This document shows, piece after piece, positions 1-8,538 of a stretch of DNA of 64,000 nucleotides. The translations under genes and the position numbers were made by a program. Numbering within the stretch: position 1 is the stretch's first letter; every line of letters begins with the position of its first letter. Under the pieces are notes generated by a model. It ran no database searches and had not been told where the DNA came from. It saw only the letters and a list, made by a program, of their open reading frames with translations. This DNA is from DATBFU01 sp035498405 (GTDB lineage Bacteria > Acidobacteriota > Thermoanaerobaculia > UBA5066 > Gp7-AA6): assembly GCA_035498405.1 (NCBI GenBank), contig DATKAE010000110.1, positions 9,040 to 73,039 on the forward strand, given 5' to 3'.

Positions 1-378
1 GGCCCACTCCTTCTCCGAGACGGGCATGACCGAGAGGCGCGAGATGCGAACCAGGGGGAAGTCCTTGAAGGAGGCCTTCGCCTTGATCTCCGCGAGCGTG
101 ACGGGCCGCGCGAGCCTGCGGACCGGAACGACGTCCACGGTCGAGAGCTTTCCCGACTTGTCTTTCGGATCCGCATAGGCGTCCGTCGCGGCGCGCGCGA
201 TGGCGACCACCGCCTTCTCGTCACCCGTGTGGTAATAGAAGATCCGGTCCCCCTTCTTCACCGATCGCAGGTGCTTCTGCGCGAGCGGATTCTTCACGCC
301 CGACCAGGAGGTCCTTCCGTCGCGGAGAAGGTCGCCATAGCCGTAATGGGTCGGCTCCTCCTTGAAGAGCCAGTTCAT
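1..378 (-). CDS. EVE domain protein, 3' end cut by window edge
   Basis: The 126 residues visible begin MNWLFKEEP and continue with a YGYGDL segment, a W-x-G-V-x-N stretch and a GDRIFYYHTG motif. This is the usual layout of small EVE-domain (PUA-like fold) proteins, which bind modified bases in nucleic acids. The family is normally about 140-150 residues, so only the C-terminal end lies outside the window. The ATG (376-378) overlaps the TGA of the upstream amidohydrolase gene, so the two are probably translated together. Partner and substrate cannot be read from the sequence; a role in binding modified DNA or RNA is family knowledge only. Confidence 0.85.
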   Translation of the reverse strand, partial: MNWLFKEEPTHYGYGDLLRDGRTSWSGVKNPLAQKHLRSVKKGDRIFYYHTGDEKAVVAIARAATDAYADPKDKSGKLSTVDVVPVRRLARPVTLAEIKAKASFKDFPLVRISRLSVMPVSEKEWA

Positions 379-1667
379 CGCGTCACCTCCTTCGGACGGT
401 TGCGGTAGCGCTCGTAGAGCCGCTTTTGCTTGTCCGCCAGATCGAGCGGCTGCCCGTCCAGATACGCGGCCACGACACGCGTGCGCAGGTCCAGAATGTC
501 GCCGTCGGTGACGATCAGTGTCGCGTCCTTGCCGGGCTCGAGCGAACCCACGCGGTCCGCGACACCGAGGATGCGCGCCGGCTCGAGCGTCATCGCGCCG
601 ACGGCCTTCTCCCGGGGAAAACCGAATGCGACGGCGGCGGCCGCCTGGAGCGGCAGCTGTCGGACGAGCGGCGCCGAGAAGTTGCTCGAGCCGTCGTTGA
701 ACGCAACGCGGACGCCCGCCTTCGAGAGGATCCCGGCGGCCGCGAAGCGGGCGTCGTACGGGTCGTCGGAGCGCGCGGGCAGGTCCAGGACGGCGTCGAA
801 GATGATGGGCACGTCCGCCCGGGCGAGCTCGTCGGCGAGACGCCAGGCGTCGGCACCGCCGACGATCACGATCTTGAGCTTCTCGTCCCTCGCCCAGTCG
901 AGCGCGGCGCGAATCTGCGCCAGGCGGTCGGCCACGACCAGGACCGGCAGCCTCCCCTCGACCGCCGGAACCAGCGCCTCGAGCTTCGCATCGACGTCGT
1001 GCCGCGGGACGCCGGCCTTTCCTTCCGCGGCCCTGGCCTTGGCGTACGCCCGCGCGTCGGCGAAGGCGTCCTTCAACTTTCGCACCGCCTCGTCGCGCCT
1101 CTTCTCCTGGAGGCGGGCCGACGTGCGGGCCGTGGGCGAGCGGTCGATCTCGAGGTTCGGCCAGGTCACCGTCACCGCCGCGGGAGCCTTCAGAGTCGCG
1201 TCCTCCCGCGTCCAGCCCTCGAGCTTCATGACGGCCGCGGAGCCGGAAACGATGCCCCCGACCGGCGAGATGCCGGCGACGAGGATTCCCGCCGAACGCG
1301 CCACCGCGAGAAGCTCCGAGTCGAAGTTCATCGCGAAGTCCGCCCGGGCCTCCGGGTTGACCTCTCCCAACTCCGCCGTGTCGACCGTTCCCCGAACCGA
1401 CGAGATCTCGACCAGTCCGAGCACCGTCACCGGCGGCAGGAGCGTCGGGTAGATGTGCTTGCCGGTGAGGTCCACGACTCTCGCCCCGGCGGCCACGGCC
1501 CCCGAAGGCCCCACGGCGCTGATCTTCCCGTCTTGAAGCACGACGCTGCCGTTCGGAACATCAGGGCCCGAGACCGGGTGGACCGTCGCCCCGCGCAGCA
1601 CGACGGTCTCCGCCGGAGCGCCCGAGGCGGCAATCGAGAGCGCGAGAAAGAGGGTGGCTCGTCTCAG
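375..1667 (-). CDS. secreted amidohydrolase-like protein lacking the metal site (CTG start proposed)
   Basis: A 430-residue protein with a hydrophobic N-terminus (LRRATLFLALSIAASGAPA) that looks like a signal peptide. It has an amidohydrolase-type composite domain: small beta-sandwich strands (VVLRGATVHPVSGP), a barrel, and the C-terminal LEPGKDATLIV signature. The metal-binding His-x-His after strand 1 is replaced by HIYPTLLPP, and the usual barrel histidines are absent, so it is probably not a hydrolase. It resembles the N-terminal half of the next gene upstream. No ATG, GTG or TTG lies at a sensible position: the CTG at 1665-1667 overlaps the TGA of the upstream gene in a CTGA arrangement, which I take as the start. 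It may bind substrate or stabilise its active paralogue; that is inference. Confidence 0.72.
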   Translation of the reverse strand: MRRATLFLALSIAASGAPAETVVLRGATVHPVSGPDVPNGSVVLQDGKISAVGPSGAVAAGARVVDLTGKHIYPTLLPPVTVLGLVEISSVRGTVDTAELGEVNPEARADFAMNFDSELLAVARSAGILVAGISPVGGIVSGSAAVMKLEGWTREDATLKAPAAVTVTWPNLEIDRSPTARTSARLQEKRRDEAVRKLKDAFADARAYAKARAAEGKAGVPRHDVDAKLEALVPAVEGRLPVLVVADRLAQIRAALDWARDEKLKIVIVGGADAWRLADELARADVPIIFDAVLDLPARSDDPYDARFAAAGILSKAGVRVAFNDGSSNFSAPLVRQLPLQAAAAVAFGFPREKAVGAMTLEPARILGVADRVGSLEPGKDATLIVTDGDILDLRTRVVAAYLDGQPLDLADKQKRLYERYRNRPKEVTR

Positions 1668-4585
1668 GGCAGGCTCCGGCGCTGCGGCGGAGAGGTCGGC
1701 GTGGGGCCGGGCGGCGCCAGGTGCGGGATGGGTGTGGGAGCCATCTGCACCCGCATCGGCCCGGGTGTCGCCTTCGCCTCTTCCCCTGTCTGTCCCTGGG
1801 AGGGGGTCGGGGACGGAGTCGATCCGCGATCGGCGGACTTCTTTTCCGATTCGAGCATCTTCTTCGCTCTCTCGACCAGTTCGACACGCTCCTTCTCGAG
1901 CTCGGCGCGCCGCGAGAGATCCGCCGCGCGATCGAAATACTTCTTTCCTTCGATCCACGTCTCCAGGGCGATCGTCTCGGAAGAGAGCGGATCCCCGCTC
2001 CAGACGACCAGGTCCGCGTCCTTGCCCGCCTCGAGCGAACCGACCCGCTTGTCGATCCCGAGCTGCCGGGCCGAATTGATCGTGACGAAGGCGAGCGCTT
2101 CGGTGGGCGGCACGCCGCCGTAACGGACGGCCTTGGCCGCTTCCCAGTTGAGCCGCCGCGCGAGCTCGTCCGAATCGGAGTTGAACGAAACCACGACACC
2201 CCGCTCCCGCATCAGCGCTCCGTTGTACGGAATGGCGTCCCAAACTTCGAATTTGTAGGCCCACCAGTCGGAGAAAGAAGAAGCGCCGGCTCCGTGCCTC
2301 GCGATCTCGTCGGCCACCTTGTACCCTTCGAGCACGTGCTGGAGTGTGGCGACCCTGACGCCGAATTCTTCGGCCACCCGCAGCATTTCCAGGATCTCGT
2401 CCTTTCGGTAGGAATGGCAGTGGATCTGGCGCTTGCCCTCGAGAATCTCGGCGATCGACTCGAGTTGCAGGTCCTTGCGGGGAGGGATGGGGCGCGCCCC
2501 CTTGACCGCCGCAGCCTTCGAGTACTCCTCCTGCTCTTTCCGGTAGTCGCGCGCGGCCAGAAACCGCTCGCGGATCAGGTTCGCCACACCCATGCGCGTC
2601 GCCGGGTAGCGCGGCCGGGGATTCGGGAAGTTCGACTGCTTCGGATTCTCGCCCAAAGCGAACTTGATCCCCTCCGGGGCGCCCGCGAAGATCAGGTCAT
2701 CGGGGCCTCCGCCCCAACGCCACCTGGCGATCTGCGTCTGGCCGCCGATGGCATTGGCGGAGCCGTGCAGCACGTTGGCGACCGTCGTGCCGCCGGCGAG
2801 CTCCCGGTAGATCGCGACGTCGAAGGGATCCAGAACATCCTGAATCCGAACTTCGGCCGAGACGGCGTGCGCGAACTCGTTGCCCTGGCCGTCGATGGCC
2901 GTATGGGAATGGGCGTCGATGATCCCCGGCGTGACGTGCTTGCCGCGTCCGTCGATCTCCAGAGCTCCCGCGGGCGCCGTCAGCCCGCGTCCGACGGCCA
3001 CGATCCGGCCGTCCATCGCCAGCAGATCGGCGCCCTCGAGCACGCCGGCCGGCCCCTGGGTCCAGATCGTCGCGCCGCGCACGATCATCGCGCGCGGATG
3101 GGCCACGGCGCCGTTCTCGCGGCCCGGGAACGGCCGAACGTCGGACGCCTTTGCGGCGGCCGGGGACGAGGATGTCGCGCGAGGGCCGCCCTCCTTCTTT
3201 TTTTCCGGCAGGTCGTAACGTTTGCCGTCGATCCAGATCTCGGCGACCCGGCTCTCTTCCGCGAACAGCTCCCCGGTCTCGACGGCGAGGTTTGCGGTCT
3301 TCCCCGCCTCGATCGTCCCCAGCCGGTCCGAGAGTCCCAGCTGTCGGGCCGGCACCGTCGTCAGGGCCGCCAAGGCGTCGTCCTTCGAGAGACCGCGGGC
3401 AATCGCCTCGCGGAGCCGCTTGCCGAGATCCTCCGGCTCCTCGAGGCCGTGCGTCGTGATGGAGAAGTCGAGCCCCGCGTCGCGAAGCCACTTCGGGTTG
3501 GAGGGCGAGCGGTCGATCCGCCGGAGACGGTCGAGCGAGACCTCCAGCCACTCGTCCTCGCTCTCGAGGCGATCCGGCCGAGGAAAATCGACCCGCAGGA
3601 TCAGGTCCGGCTTTGCCGCGACGATCTCGTCCCGAAGCCGATACTCGTCGCCCCCGCCGACGTACTGCGCCTTCAGCTTGAATTCGCGCGCGATCTTGGC
3701 GGCGCGCAGAAGCGACAAGACGTCCGATGCCTCGAAGACGACCGGCTGCTTGCCCTCCGCTGCGGGAATCAAGGCCGCCGCCGCGGCTTCCCAGCGGGGC
3801 CTTGGCTGACCGGGGCTCTGCGCGTATGCCGCCGCCGCGTCGCGCCACCACAGAGCATCCAGGAAGCCCTGGCGAACGAGGGCCACGGCGCCCATCTTGG
3901 AGGCGGGGTAAGAGGCCCGCCCAAATTCCGAGAAATCCCGCAGCCTTTCGGGCTCGAGCGACACGTACTGTCCGAACTCGGGGCGAAGGACGCGGGCCTC
4001 GAGCGGCCCTTCGGCCAGGCTGACGAGCACCCCAGACCCCCGCAAGATTCCAGCCGTCGGCACTGCCGCCACCGCGCCGAAGCCCAGGCGGCGGTAGGAC
4101 TCCGCCACGCGGTCCTTGATCGAGAGAGTTTCCACCACTCGGTCGGCCGCTCGGTCGGTCGATTGACCGAGGGCGCTCGAACCGGCGCCGGCTCCCCTGC
4201 CGGCCGGGGCCGGCTCGGAAGACTCCTCGTCGTCCTGCGGCCCCCTGGGTTTCTTCCCCGCCAGGCGGTCGGCGGTCACGTACGGATCGAGAAAGGCGGC
4301 GTGCAAAACCTTGCCCGTGCGGTCGAGCACCCGCGCGTCGGCGGGTATCGCGGTCTTGCCCTCCGGTCCCGCCGCCTCGACGATCCCGCCGCGGATCACG
4401 ACCACCCCCGGATCGAAGACGCGTCCGGGCGCCGCGATGACACGGGCGCCGGTGAGCGCGAACGCGAGGTGCTCGTCTCCCACCTCGCCGGGGCCGCCGG
4501 CCGCGGAGAGGACGAGAAGCGCGGCAATCGCTCCGGCGGCAATCCCGAAGATCCGGCCCCGGATGCGAAGAAACGGCACACACAT
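1664..4585 (-). CDS. secreted tandem amidohydrolase: inactive N-terminal unit fused to an active C-terminal unit
   Basis: 973 residues with an N-terminal hydrophobic signal segment (about residues 13-30). Residues about 40-465 form one amidohydrolase-like unit that lacks metal ligands: the HSH position reads HAAFLDPYV. Residues about 495-890 form a second unit with a full metal site, namely IIDAHSHT, IHCHSY, LQHVLEG and FNSDSD, plus the C-terminal SLEAGKDADLVVW signature. The extreme C-terminus is charged, then rich in proline and threonine, resembling a linker or wall-spanning tail. The family includes imidazolonepropionase-like and dipeptidase-like enzymes; the substrate is unknown. It is the first gene of a coupled set with the metal-free paralogue and the EVE gene. 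The start is the ATG just inside the divergent intergenic region. Confidence 0.85.
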   Translation of the reverse strand: MCVPFLRIRGRIFGIAAGAIAALLVLSAAGGPGEVGDEHLAFALTGARVIAAPGRVFDPGVVVIRGGIVEAAGPEGKTAIPADARVLDRTGKVLHAAFLDPYVTADRLAGKKPRGPQDDEESSEPAPAGRGAGAGSSALGQSTDRAADRVVETLSIKDRVAESYRRLGFGAVAAVPTAGILRGSGVLVSLAEGPLEARVLRPEFGQYVSLEPERLRDFSEFGRASYPASKMGAVALVRQGFLDALWWRDAAAAYAQSPGQPRPRWEAAAAALIPAAEGKQPVVFEASDVLSLLRAAKIAREFKLKAQYVGGGDEYRLRDEIVAAKPDLILRVDFPRPDRLESEDEWLEVSLDRLRRIDRSPSNPKWLRDAGLDFSITTHGLEEPEDLGKRLREAIARGLSKDDALAALTTVPARQLGLSDRLGTIEAGKTANLAVETGELFAEESRVAEIWIDGKRYDLPEKKKEGGPRATSSSPAAAKASDVRPFPGRENGAVAHPRAMIVRGATIWTQGPAGVLEGADLLAMDGRIVAVGRGLTAPAGALEIDGRGKHVTPGIIDAHSHTAIDGQGNEFAHAVSAEVRIQDVLDPFDVAIYRELAGGTTVANVLHGSANAIGGQTQIARWRWGGGPDDLIFAGAPEGIKFALGENPKQSNFPNPRPRYPATRMGVANLIRERFLAARDYRKEQEEYSKAAAVKGARPIPPRKDLQLESIAEILEGKRQIHCHSYRKDEILEMLRVAEEFGVRVATLQHVLEGYKVADEIARHGAGASSFSDWWAYKFEVWDAIPYNGALMRERGVVVSFNSDSDELARRLNWEAAKAVRYGGVPPTEALAFVTINSARQLGIDKRVGSLEAGKDADLVVWSGDPLSSETIALETWIEGKKYFDRAADLSRRAELEKERVELVERAKKMLESEKKSADRGSTPSPTPSQGQTGEEAKATPGPMRVQMAPTPIPHLAPPGPTPTSPPQRRSLP

Positions 4586-4661
4586 TGGGGCGCGCGGATT
4601 CTATCGAAAGCGATATGCTTCGCGTTCGCAAAAAAACGCACGACCGCAAGGAGGAAAGAGG

Positions 4662-5300
4662 ATGACTGGTCGAAAGCTTCTGACAGGGTCACTGGCACTG
4701 GTCGCCTTCGCCGGAATGGCGCTGGCGCAGAGCGGAAAGCCGATGAGCCCCTCCGGCACGGCTGCTGCACAGGTCCTGGGCAAATGGAGCCAGCCCGAGG
4801 ACCAGGAGCGGCGCCGGTACACCGACGGAAAGTGGATCGAGGTGAGCTATAGCCGCCCGATCCTGCGCGGCCGCACCAATATCTTCGGCAAGGGAGCCGA
4901 CTACGGAAAGGCGGTCAGCGGCGGCGCACCCGTGTGGCGAGCGGGAGCGAACCAGACCACTCGACTCAAGACCGACGCGGCTCTCGTGATCGGAGGCAAG
5001 CGGATCGAGCCGGGAGAGTACTCGCTCTTCGTCGATCTGAAGGAGTCGGGCTGGACCCTCATCGTCTCCAGTCAGCCCTATCAGCGAAGCTACAACGAGG
5101 AGGAGAAGGTCTCGACCTGGGGCGCCTACAACTACGACAAGAAGTACGACATCGTGCGCGTCCCGATGACGATGATCACCCCCGCCGTTTCGGTCGACCA
5201 GTTCAGCATCGGCTTCGTCGATGTGACGGAAAACGGCGGCAAGCTCGCCATGGCCTGGGAGAAGACGGCCGCGGTGGTTCCGTTCACGGCGGCTCAGTAG
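4662..5300 (+). CDS. DUF2911 secreted protein
   Basis: 212 residues with a clear signal peptide ending near ALA-QS (residue 22). The body carries the DUF2911 pattern: SYSRPILRGR followed by IFG, the segment VWRAGANQTT, the EPGEYSLFV turn, and a late FVDVTENGGKLAMAWE strand. Members are small secreted beta-rich proteins of unknown biochemical role, common in Acidobacteriota and Bacteroidota. The ATG at 4662 sits behind an excellent AGGAGGAAAGAGG ribosome site and lies divergent from the amidohydrolase gene. A strong GC-rich hairpin follows the stop codon. Confidence 0.88.
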   Translation: MTGRKLLTGSLALVAFAGMALAQSGKPMSPSGTAAAQVLGKWSQPEDQERRRYTDGKWIEVSYSRPILRGRTNIFGKGADYGKAVSGGAPVWRAGANQTTRLKTDAALVIGGKRIEPGEYSLFVDLKESGWTLIVSSQPYQRSYNEEEKVSTWGAYNYDKKYDIVRVPMTMITPAVSVDQFSIGFVDVTENGGKLAMAWEKTAAVVPFTAAQ

Positions 5301-5308
5301 GTCGCGCC

Positions 5309-5347
5309 GGCGAGGCGGCGCGGCTCCAACCGCGGCGCCGCCTCGCC
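5309..5347 (+). terminator. strong GC-rich hairpin between DUF2911 and M28 genes
   Basis: Arms 5309-5321 (GGCGAGGCGGCGC) and 5335-5347 (GCGCCGCCTCGCC) are exact inverted complements over 13 bases with a 13-base loop. The hairpin begins 8 bases after the DUF2911 stop and ends 20 or so bases before the next start. There is no T-run, so it could equally be a transcription-attenuating or mRNA-stabilising structure. Confidence 0.6.
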
Positions 5348-5370
5348 TACCGACCCGACGCGGAGCAGTG

Positions 5371-7383
5371 ATGACCAAGCGCCCGCCAGGCGCCGCCCTC
5401 GGCCTGGCCCTGCTCTCGCTCTCCGGTTTCGCCGAGGGCGCAATCCCGTTCTGGCCCGACACGGTTCCCGCGGCGATCCACGCCGAGATCGACGGCGGCG
5501 CGACACTCGAGACGGTCCGAGAGCTCTCGCGCTTTCACCGCGTACAGGGCTCGCCCGGCTATGCCGCGGCGGCCGAGCACCTGAGGAAGAAGCTGCAGGC
5601 CGCCGGCCTCGCCGACGCCGCGATCGAGCGCTTCCCGGCCGACGGCAAGACGCGCTACGCCCATTTCGTCAGCTACTACGGCTGGAACCCCGTCTCGGCG
5701 ACTCTGGAGGAAGTGTCGCCGCGCCCGGGGCTGGTCGAGTCCTTTCCGGAGCTGCCCGTCGCGTTGGCCGACTACAGCCAGGAAGCCGACGTCACGGCCG
5801 AGCTCGTGGACGTCGAGGCGGGGACCGACTCCCGTCACTACGCCGGCAAGGACCTCAGGGGAAGGATTGCGCTGGCCGACGGCGCGCTGCCCGAGGTCCA
5901 CCGCCTGGCCTGCCAGGAGCGCGGCGCCGCCGGCTTCCTCTCGGACTACCCAAACCAGACCTCCGCGTGGTCGGGCGACGATCCGGACCTGGTGCGCTGG
6001 GGGCATCTCTCGCCCTACACGCTCGAGAATCGTTTCGCGTTCATGCTCTCCCGGCGCCAGGCCGCGCAGTATCGGGCGCGCCTGGCGGCCGGCGAGAAGA
6101 TCGTTCTCCGGGCTCGCGTCCGCGCCAAGATGGTTCCGGCGACCTACGACGTCGTCGTCGCGACGATCCCGGGCACCGATCCCGCCGCGGGCGAGATCGT
6201 GCTGACCGCTCACCTCTGCCACGAGTCCGCCGGCGCCAACGACAACGCCTCGGGCAGCGCGGCGATCTTCGAGGTGGCGCGCGCGCTTCGCACCTCAATC
6301 CATAAGCAAAAGCTTATGAATCCGCGGCGCACGATCCGCTTCCTGTGGCTGCCCGAGATCGCCGGCTCGCAGGCCTATCTGGTCAGGCACCCGGAGATCG
6401 CCACGAGGCTCGCCGCGGGCATTCACATGGACATGGTCGGCGGACTTCTCTCCTCGACGAAGGGAACCTTCCACGTCTCGCGCACCGCGGCCTCGCGCCC
6501 TCACGTCGCGAGCGAGATCGCGCGGGCCTGGCTGGACGAGGTCGTCGCGGCCTCCCAAAGCTACGCCGAGCACGGCGGGGATCCGTACGCGGGTTTTGCC
6601 TGGCTTCCCGGCTCGCGTGAGCCGCTCCTGGCGGACCTGCGGCCGCTCGAGATGGGCTCCGACCACGAGGTCTTCGAAGAGGCGAGCTTCGGCGTGCCCA
6701 TCGTCTATTTCCACGACTACCCCGACGTGACGATCCACACCAACAAGGACCAGCCGGAGAATCTCGACGCGACCAAGCTCGGGCGGGTGGCCTATCTGGG
6801 CGCCGGGATCGCCTGGACCCTCGCGGCCCTTCCCGACTCGGAGGCCCCGAGGCTGTTGCGGTACGCGCAATCGCAGGGCGAGGCATCGATCGCGCTTTCC
6901 CGGGCGGGCGAGGATCGCGACGGCCGGCTGGCCGTCTGCGAGGCGATCGTCACGGACCAGGAGACGCTCGCATCGGTCGGCAGGCTCTGGCCGGCGACGG
7001 CCCCGACGGTCGAGCGCGAGCGGGAGCGCCTTCGCGAGATGGCGACCCTCGTCCGGCCGCCGCCCGACCCGGCGGGCGACCGGCGCGTCCCGGCGCGAAA
7101 TCCGGAAATCCGCGGGCCGCTCGACGTCTATTACTTCAGCTTCCTCAACCGCTCGCTCGGCCGGACTCCGTCTCCTTCCGCCGCCGCCTCGCTTCCGACT
7201 GCTCTCGAGCGCCGGCCGCGGGGCGGCCTCCTCGGCTACGAGACCTTGAATTTCGTGGACGGCAAGCGCAGCGTTTCGGACATTCGGGACGTGCTGACCG
7301 GCCGGTACGAGCCCGTGCCGCTGCCGGAAATCGCGGAGTACCTCGACCTGCTCGCGAAGGCGAACGTCATCACTTGGAAGTGA
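5371..7383 (+). CDS. secreted M28/DUF4910-type zinc aminopeptidase with C-terminal winged-helix-like domain
   Basis: 670 residues with an N-terminal signal peptide. A protease-associated-like insert lies at about residues 140-250. The zinc-peptidase core has TAHLCHE (His281), ANDNASG (Asp291), WLPEIAGSQ (Glu329), HMDMVGG (about 352) and a late TIHTNKDQPENLD. The HLCHxxxxANDNASG form is typical of the DUF4910 aminopeptidase branch rather than classic M28. The last 60 residues (GYETLNFVDGKRSVSDIRD and following) look like a small helical or winged-helix domain often attached to these peptidases. A GTG at 5368 directly before the ATG could also serve as start. The stop overlaps the next gene's GTG. 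An AT-rich palindrome is embedded near codon 311. Confidence 0.85.
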   Translation: MTKRPPGAALGLALLSLSGFAEGAIPFWPDTVPAAIHAEIDGGATLETVRELSRFHRVQGSPGYAAAAEHLRKKLQAAGLADAAIERFPADGKTRYAHFVSYYGWNPVSATLEEVSPRPGLVESFPELPVALADYSQEADVTAELVDVEAGTDSRHYAGKDLRGRIALADGALPEVHRLACQERGAAGFLSDYPNQTSAWSGDDPDLVRWGHLSPYTLENRFAFMLSRRQAAQYRARLAAGEKIVLRARVRAKMVPATYDVVVATIPGTDPAAGEIVLTAHLCHESAGANDNASGSAAIFEVARALRTSIHKQKLMNPRRTIRFLWLPEIAGSQAYLVRHPEIATRLAAGIHMDMVGGLLSSTKGTFHVSRTAASRPHVASEIARAWLDEVVAASQSYAEHGGDPYAGFAWLPGSREPLLADLRPLEMGSDHEVFEEASFGVPIVYFHDYPDVTIHTNKDQPENLDATKLGRVAYLGAGIAWTLAALPDSEAPRLLRYAQSQGEASIALSRAGEDRDGRLAVCEAIVTDQETLASVGRLWPATAPTVERERERLREMATLVRPPPDPAGDRRVPARNPEIRGPLDVYYFSFLNRSLGRTPSPSAAASLPTALERRPRGGLLGYETLNFVDGKRSVSDIRDVLTGRYEPVPLPEIAEYLDLLAKANVITWK

Positions 7384-8531
7384 CCGCCCCTTTCGACTTC
7401 TCCGCCGCCAACCTCGACCGCGAGTTCCCGGTCCGCCTGAACCTCGTCTACTTCAACCACGCGGCCGTGGCACCCCTGCCGCGCCGTGTGGCCGAAGCCA
7501 TCGTCGCGCACGTCGAAAACGCTCGGGATCGCGGGGCGGCCGACTGGCGCAAGTGGTACGGCATGATCGAGAGGACGCGCGAGAAGGCCGCGGCGTTTCT
7601 CGGGGCCGCGCGCTCGGAGATCTCCTTTCTCCCCTCGACCAGCTGGGCCTTGAACCTCGTCGCGCGCAGTTTCGATTGGAAGCCGGGCGACAACGTCGTC
7701 GGCGACGACATGGAGTTTCCGTCGAACTTCTATCCCTGGCAGCTGCTCGCCAGGCAGGGAGTCGAGCATCGTCTGGCGCGAAACCGCGACGGCCGCATCA
7801 CACGGGACGACATCGCGCGGATGGTCGACTCACGGACACGCCTCGTGGCCGTTTCGTGGGTGGCCTTCCACAACGGCTTCGTCTACCCGATCCGGGAGAT
7901 CGGAGAATTTTGCCGGGAGCGAGGAATTCTCCTCGTCGTCGATGCCATCCAGGGACTGGGGGCGATTCCCTTCGATGCCTCGAAGATGATGGTCGACGTC
8001 TTCGCCGCCGACGCCCACAAGTGGCTGCTCGGGCCCGAGACCTGCACGCTCTTCTACGTCGGGGAAAATGCCCGGGACCGTCTCCCACCGCCGTTCGCCG
8101 GGTGGTGGAACATTCGCTCCCAGGAGGATGAGGCGGGATTCCTGGATTATGGAGGAAACTTTCACGCCGGGGGCCGGCGATACGAGCCGGGCAGTCTCCC
8201 GACGGCGCAGCTCGCCGGGCTCGAGGCGTCAGTGGATTTCCTCCAGGAAATGAGCGTGCCGACGGTTCACGACCGGATCCTGGAATTGGTCGGGGCACTG
8301 CAAGCGGGGCTCGAGGCTCGCGGCTGGCGGATCGCCTCGCCGCAACCCCTTGCTTCCGGCATCCTCGCCGCCGTGCCGCCCTCTCTCTCGGCCCGCGCCG
8401 CGGCAAAGGCTCTCGAAAGCCGCGGCGTCATCGTCGCACCCCGCGAGGGGGCCGTGCGCTTTTCTCCGCACGCCGGCAACGATCACGCCGAAGTCGAGCG
8501 AGCCCTCGCGGCCATCGACGAGATCGGCTGA
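7380..8531 (+). CDS. PLP-dependent class V aminotransferase / cysteine desulfurase-like enzyme
   Basis: 383 residues. The fold is class V aminotransferase: an N-terminal YFNHAAVAPLP motif, STSWALNLVA, the cofactor-binding VVDAIQGLG with its Asp, and the PLP lysine in DAHKWLLGPE. Such proteins include isopenicillin N epimerase-like enzymes and cysteine desulfurases. I see no desulfurase catalytic-loop cysteine that I would trust, so sulfur transfer is not claimed. GTG at 7380 is chosen because it overlaps the M28 stop as GTGA; a TTG two codons upstream is the alternative. Coupling to the peptidase suggests the pair handles a released amino acid, which is inference. Confidence 0.82.
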   Translation: MTAPFDFSAANLDREFPVRLNLVYFNHAAVAPLPRRVAEAIVAHVENARDRGAADWRKWYGMIERTREKAAAFLGAARSEISFLPSTSWALNLVARSFDWKPGDNVVGDDMEFPSNFYPWQLLARQGVEHRLARNRDGRITRDDIARMVDSRTRLVAVSWVAFHNGFVYPIREIGEFCRERGILLVVDAIQGLGAIPFDASKMMVDVFAADAHKWLLGPETCTLFYVGENARDRLPPPFAGWWNIRSQEDEAGFLDYGGNFHAGGRRYEPGSLPTAQLAGLEASVDFLQEMSVPTVHDRILELVGALQAGLEARGWRIASPQPLASGILAAVPPSLSARAAAKALESRGVIVAPREGAVRFSPHAGNDHAEVERALAAIDEIG

Positions 8532-8538
8532 AGGAAGG

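Noticed and set aside
1721..4852. Very long open frame on the plus strand opposite the amidohydrolase
   Set aside because: It has no recognisable domain and arises from high GC content opposite a well-supported gene; its composition is arginine- and glycine-rich as expected for an antisense frame.
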